Assembly (NCBI RefSeq): GCF_021245725.1
Contig: NZ_JAJGSX010000008.1
Coordinates: 276,316-340,315, forward strand
Reading direction: 5' to 3'
Source: Pseudonocardia sp. TRM90224
Lineage (GTDB): Bacteria; Actinomycetota; Actinomycetes; Mycobacteriales; Pseudonocardiaceae
DNA: 64,000 nt
This document shows positions 61,692-64,000 of the stretch, piece after piece. The stretch's first letter is position 1. Each line of letters starts with the position of its first letter. The notes beneath the pieces are model-generated. The model was not told where the DNA came from, searched no databases, and saw only the letters and a list, made by a program, of their open reading frames with translations. The position numbers were made by a program, and so were the translations under genes.

Positions 61692-62759
61692 ATGCCCGCT
61701 ACGCGCACGTTCCGCATCGCCGCCATCCCCGGTGACGGCGTCGGCGCCGAGGTCGTTGCTGCCGGACGCGCGGTGCTCGACACGCTCGCGGGCGACGACG
61801 TCACGTTCGCCTGGACCGAGTTCCCGTGGGGCAGCGCCTTCCACGAGCGCACCGGCCGCATGATGGACGAGGACGGGCTGGAGACCCTCGCCGGCTTCGA
61901 CGCGATCTACTTCGGCGCCGTCGGCTGGCCGAGCGTGCCCGACCACGTCAGCCTGTGGGGGCTGCGGCTGCGCATCTGCCAGGGGTTCGACCAGTGGGCG
62001 AACGTGCGTCCCGTGCACTTCCACCCCGGGGTGCGCAGCCCGTTGCGCGCCGCGGACGACACGGATCTCGGCTGGGTCGTGGTGCGGGAGAACAGCGAAG
62101 GCGAGTACGCGGGGCTCGGCGGGCGCAACCTCGCCGCACGCGGCCCCGGCAACGAGGTGGCCGTGCAGTCGGCGCTGTTCACCGAGGTCGGCATCGAGCG
62201 GATCATGCGGTTCGCGTTCGACCTCGCCCGCACCCGGACGCGACGCAAGCTCTCCAGCGTCACCAAGAGCAACGCCCAGCAATACGGGATGGTGCTGTGG
62301 GACGAGGTGTTCGCCCGCGTCGCTGCCGAGTACCCCGACGTCGAGACCGAGAGCGTGCTCGTCGACGCGATGGCCGCGAAGTTCGTGCTGCGCCCCGACG
62401 ACCTCTCCGTCGTCGTGGCGAGCAACCTCCACGCCGACATCCTCTCCGACCTCGGCAGCGCGCTCGCCGGCAGCCTCGGCCTCGCCGCGAGCGCGAACCT
62501 CAATCCGGAACGCCGCTACCCCAGCATGTTCGAGCCCGTGCACGGCTCGGCGCCCGACATCGCGGGCCAGGGGCTCGCCAACCCGCTCGGCGCGATCGGC
62601 AGCGCCGCGCTGATGCTCGACCACCTCGGGCTGCCCGACCGCGCGGCCCGGCTGCGCAAGGCGATCGACGCGACCACCGCCGCCGGCGTGCGCACCCGCG
62701 ACGTCGGCGGCACGGCGACCACCGAGCAGGTCACCGCCGCGGTGATCGACAACTTGTAG
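61692..62759 (+). CDS. Tartrate dehydrogenase/D-malate decarboxylating dehydrogenase family
   Basis: 355 aa beta-decarboxylating dehydrogenase fold: IAAIPGDGVGAEVV, IYFGAVGWPSVPDHVSLWGLRLRICQGFDQWANVRPV (substrate loop of tartrate/D-malate type rather than isocitrate or isopropylmalate), VVRENSEGEYAG, KSNAQQYGMVLWDEVF, SMFEPVHGSAPDIAGQGLANPLGAI. NAD-linked oxidation and decarboxylation of D-malate or tartrate. ATG 61692; a TTG four codons upstream is possible. Confidence 0.93.
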   Translation: MPATRTFRIAAIPGDGVGAEVVAAGRAVLDTLAGDDVTFAWTEFPWGSAFHERTGRMMDEDGLETLAGFDAIYFGAVGWPSVPDHVSLWGLRLRICQGFDQWANVRPVHFHPGVRSPLRAADDTDLGWVVVRENSEGEYAGLGGRNLAARGPGNEVAVQSALFTEVGIERIMRFAFDLARTRTRRKLSSVTKSNAQQYGMVLWDEVFARVAAEYPDVETESVLVDAMAAKFVLRPDDLSVVVASNLHADILSDLGSALAGSLGLAASANLNPERRYPSMFEPVHGSAPDIAGQGLANPLGAIGSAALMLDHLGLPDRAARLRKAIDATTAAGVRTRDVGGTATTEQVTAAVIDNL

Positions 62760-62913
62760 AGACGCGCGTGCCGGCCGGCCCCACGAGGACGGCGTGGTCG
62801 GCATCGCGGTGGGGCGTGCGGGGGGAGTCCGCGCCCCACGTCGGGAACGGCGGTACGGCTGGCCGAGCCACCCCGGGCAGCCGCACTTCCGTTCCCGACA
62901 ACCCGGCGAACTT

Positions 62914-62973
62914 CCCCACCGTTTTGCCAACCTGCGCGCCGAATTGCGTGTGCAAGTAGGCAAAACGGTGGGG
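62914..62973. repeat. Family A1 palindrome, copy 4
   Basis: Outer CCCCACCGTTTTGCC exact; inner part imperfect (AACCTGCGCGCC against GTGTGCAAGTAG). It ends 10 bases before the SDR stop; the 154 bases before it back to the dehydrogenase stop show no feature. Confidence 0.9.
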
Positions 62974-62982
62974 AAGTTGGGG

Positions 62983-63789
62983 CTAGATCTCCTTGAGGAA
63001 GCCGCCGTCGACGGCGAACTCGGCGCCGGTGGTGCTGGCCGAGCGGGGCGAGGCGAGCAGCGCGATGACGTCGGCCACCTCCTGCGGGTCGACGAGCCGC
63101 CCGGTCGTCAGCTTCATCATCGAGGGCGCGAGCGTCTCCAGGACGGCCGTGCGGTCGGAGCCCGCCTGCGCCGCGATGATGTCCGCCGCGCCGCCGTCCT
63201 CGGTCCACCACGCGGTGCGGACCGGGCCGGGTGAGACGGTGTTGACCCGGATCCCGGACGGCCCGAACTCCTCGGCGAGCGCCTTGGACACGTTGTTCAG
63301 CGCCGCCTTCGCCGACGAGTAGTCGACGTTCATCGGCGCGGGCTGGCGCGCGACGCCGGACGAGACGTTCACGATCGCCCCGCCGCCGCGCTCCAGCATC
63401 GCCGGGATCGCCGCCCGCACCGCGCGGACCACCGCAAACAGGTTGAACTCGTACATGAGCGCCCAGTCCGCGTCGTCAGGGGTCAGGAAGCCGAACCGCG
63501 GCAGCGACACCCCGGGCGGCGGGCCGCCGGCGTTGTTGACCAGCACGTCGAGACCGCCGAACACCTCGACGGCCCGCTCGACCATCCGGGCCGGCGCGGC
63601 GGGGTCGGTCAGGTCGGCCGCGTGGTGCAGGAGGTTCGGGCCGGCCAGCGCGTCGAGCTCCGGGGAGAGCTTGCGCGAGACGGCGACCACCGACGCACCC
63701 TCCTCGAGGAACGTCCGGGTGGTCGCGAGACCGATCCCCTTCGACGCGCCGGTGACGACGACGATGCGGCCGGTGAGCTGCAGATCCAT
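62983..63789 (-). CDS. Short-chain dehydrogenase/reductase
   Basis: 268 aa classical SDR: cofactor loop TGASKGIG (residues 12-19), NNAGG, active-site Ser in NVSSG, YSSAK catalytic Tyr/Lys, SPGPVRTAW, and C-terminal TTGAEFAVDGGFLKEI. An acidic-free beta2 region (VVAVSRK) suggests NADP(H). Start ATG 63789 preceded by GGAAGTGGA. Substrate unknown. Confidence 0.93.
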   Translation of the reverse strand: MDLQLTGRIVVVTGASKGIGLATTRTFLEEGASVVAVSRKLSPELDALAGPNLLHHAADLTDPAAPARMVERAVEVFGGLDVLVNNAGGPPPGVSLPRFGFLTPDDADWALMYEFNLFAVVRAVRAAIPAMLERGGGAIVNVSSGVARQPAPMNVDYSSAKAALNNVSKALAEEFGPSGIRVNTVSPGPVRTAWWTEDGGAADIIAAQAGSDRTAVLETLAPSMMKLTTGRLVDPQEVADVIALLASPRSASTTGAEFAVDGGFLKEI

Positions 63790-63881
63790 GAGTCCACTTC
63801 CCGTGAGGCGACGAGCGGCGTTCCCGCTCCTACCTCGGAACCCCAACCTCACCCACGGGGTTGCAATCGGCGGGCCAGGGA

Positions 63882-63907
63882 GGGCAGCAAAGCCACTTTC
63901 CTGCCCT
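63882..63907. repeat. Half-length family B element
   Basis: Only one half of the usual pair: GGGCAGCAAAG-cca-CTTTCCTGCCC, which folds alone. It lies 93 bases upstream of the SDR start on the far side; the rest of 63790-64000 shows no gene or other feature. Confidence 0.75.
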
Positions 63908-64000
63908 GTGGAGCCTGTTGCGATTTGTTTTGATCGCTGGGGGTCGTGTGGCAGTGCTGTGAGGACGGGGCGGCGGGGAGAGGCCGGAGGCCTCGCTCCG

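Overview
The window is very GC-rich DNA packed with genes that often share overlapping ATGA or GTGA stop/start junctions and use many GTG starts. It is an actinobacterial chromosome. The block 30.6-46.7 kb (RNA methyltransferase, APC permease, two TrkA proteins, DUF3159, OB-fold protein, hydrolase-like protein, DUF3710, dut, DUF3093, DUF4193, Cei-like protein, suhB, principal sigma factor) runs in the same order as Mycobacterium tuberculosis Rv2689c-Rv2703, apart from one inserted phosphotransferase and a missing ppgK. Gene content elsewhere fits Pseudonocardiales, but that placement is inference.

Region by region. 0-2.0 kb: C-terminal part of a large ATPase/TPR regulator. 2.1-10.8 kb: a compact minus-strand operon (9857 to 4324) encoding a phosphosulfolactate synthase (ComA family), an unrecognised 301-aa protein, two aspartase/fumarase-superfamily lyases and a D-cysteine-desulfhydrase-like PLP enzyme. 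This is the enzyme set (XcbB1/C1/D1/E1) described for bacterial coenzyme M synthesis in Xanthobacter autotrophicus Py2. It is followed by a flavin disulfide reductase transcribed from its own, very similar promoter. 10.9-17.2 kb: a second minus-strand cluster of 'nitrogen starvation' families (MSMEG_0572/Sll0783-like, MSMEG_0567/Sll0786 GNAT, sll0787 AIR-synthase-like, MSMEG_0565 glycosyltransferase) as in Nit1C clusters, but with no nitrilase or radical SAM gene and with FdrA plus carbamate kinase inserted, headed by an XRE-cupin regulator. One promoter motif (ACTATC-S-GA-Y-A-Y-G) stands in front of the reductase, the coenzyme M operon and the Nit1C-like operon and ties the two clusters together.

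17.5-30.6 kb: housekeeping and accessory genes (DEAD-box helicase, HAD phosphatase, Tex, copper amine oxidase, NmrA/SnoaL operon, PadR and LysR regulators, GATase-like protein, MaoC dehydratase with an apparent frameshift). 30.6-46.7 kb: the conserved core block ending at sigA and its terminator. 46.8-64 kb: accessory genes including a TetR/MFS/SIMPL group, a self-sufficient CYP102-type P450-reductase with its own TetR repressor and double operator, an orphan MftD-like flavoprotein, a FUSC transporter, a LysR/tartrate-malate dehydrogenase pair sharing an operator, and an SDR.

Intergenic gaps hold two families of perfect or near-perfect palindromes. Family A (outer arm CCCCACCGTTTTG, 8 copies in 6 gaps) occurs only between convergent genes. 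Family B/C/E (core AAAGCCACTTTC, about 12 copies) is more widely placed, and one copy is read through as the N-terminus of the PLP enzyme. In both families the inner or terminal arms differ between copies but stay self-complementary, which points to a selected RNA/DNA structure such as a bidirectional terminator. No tRNA, rRNA, CRISPR array or transposase was seen.
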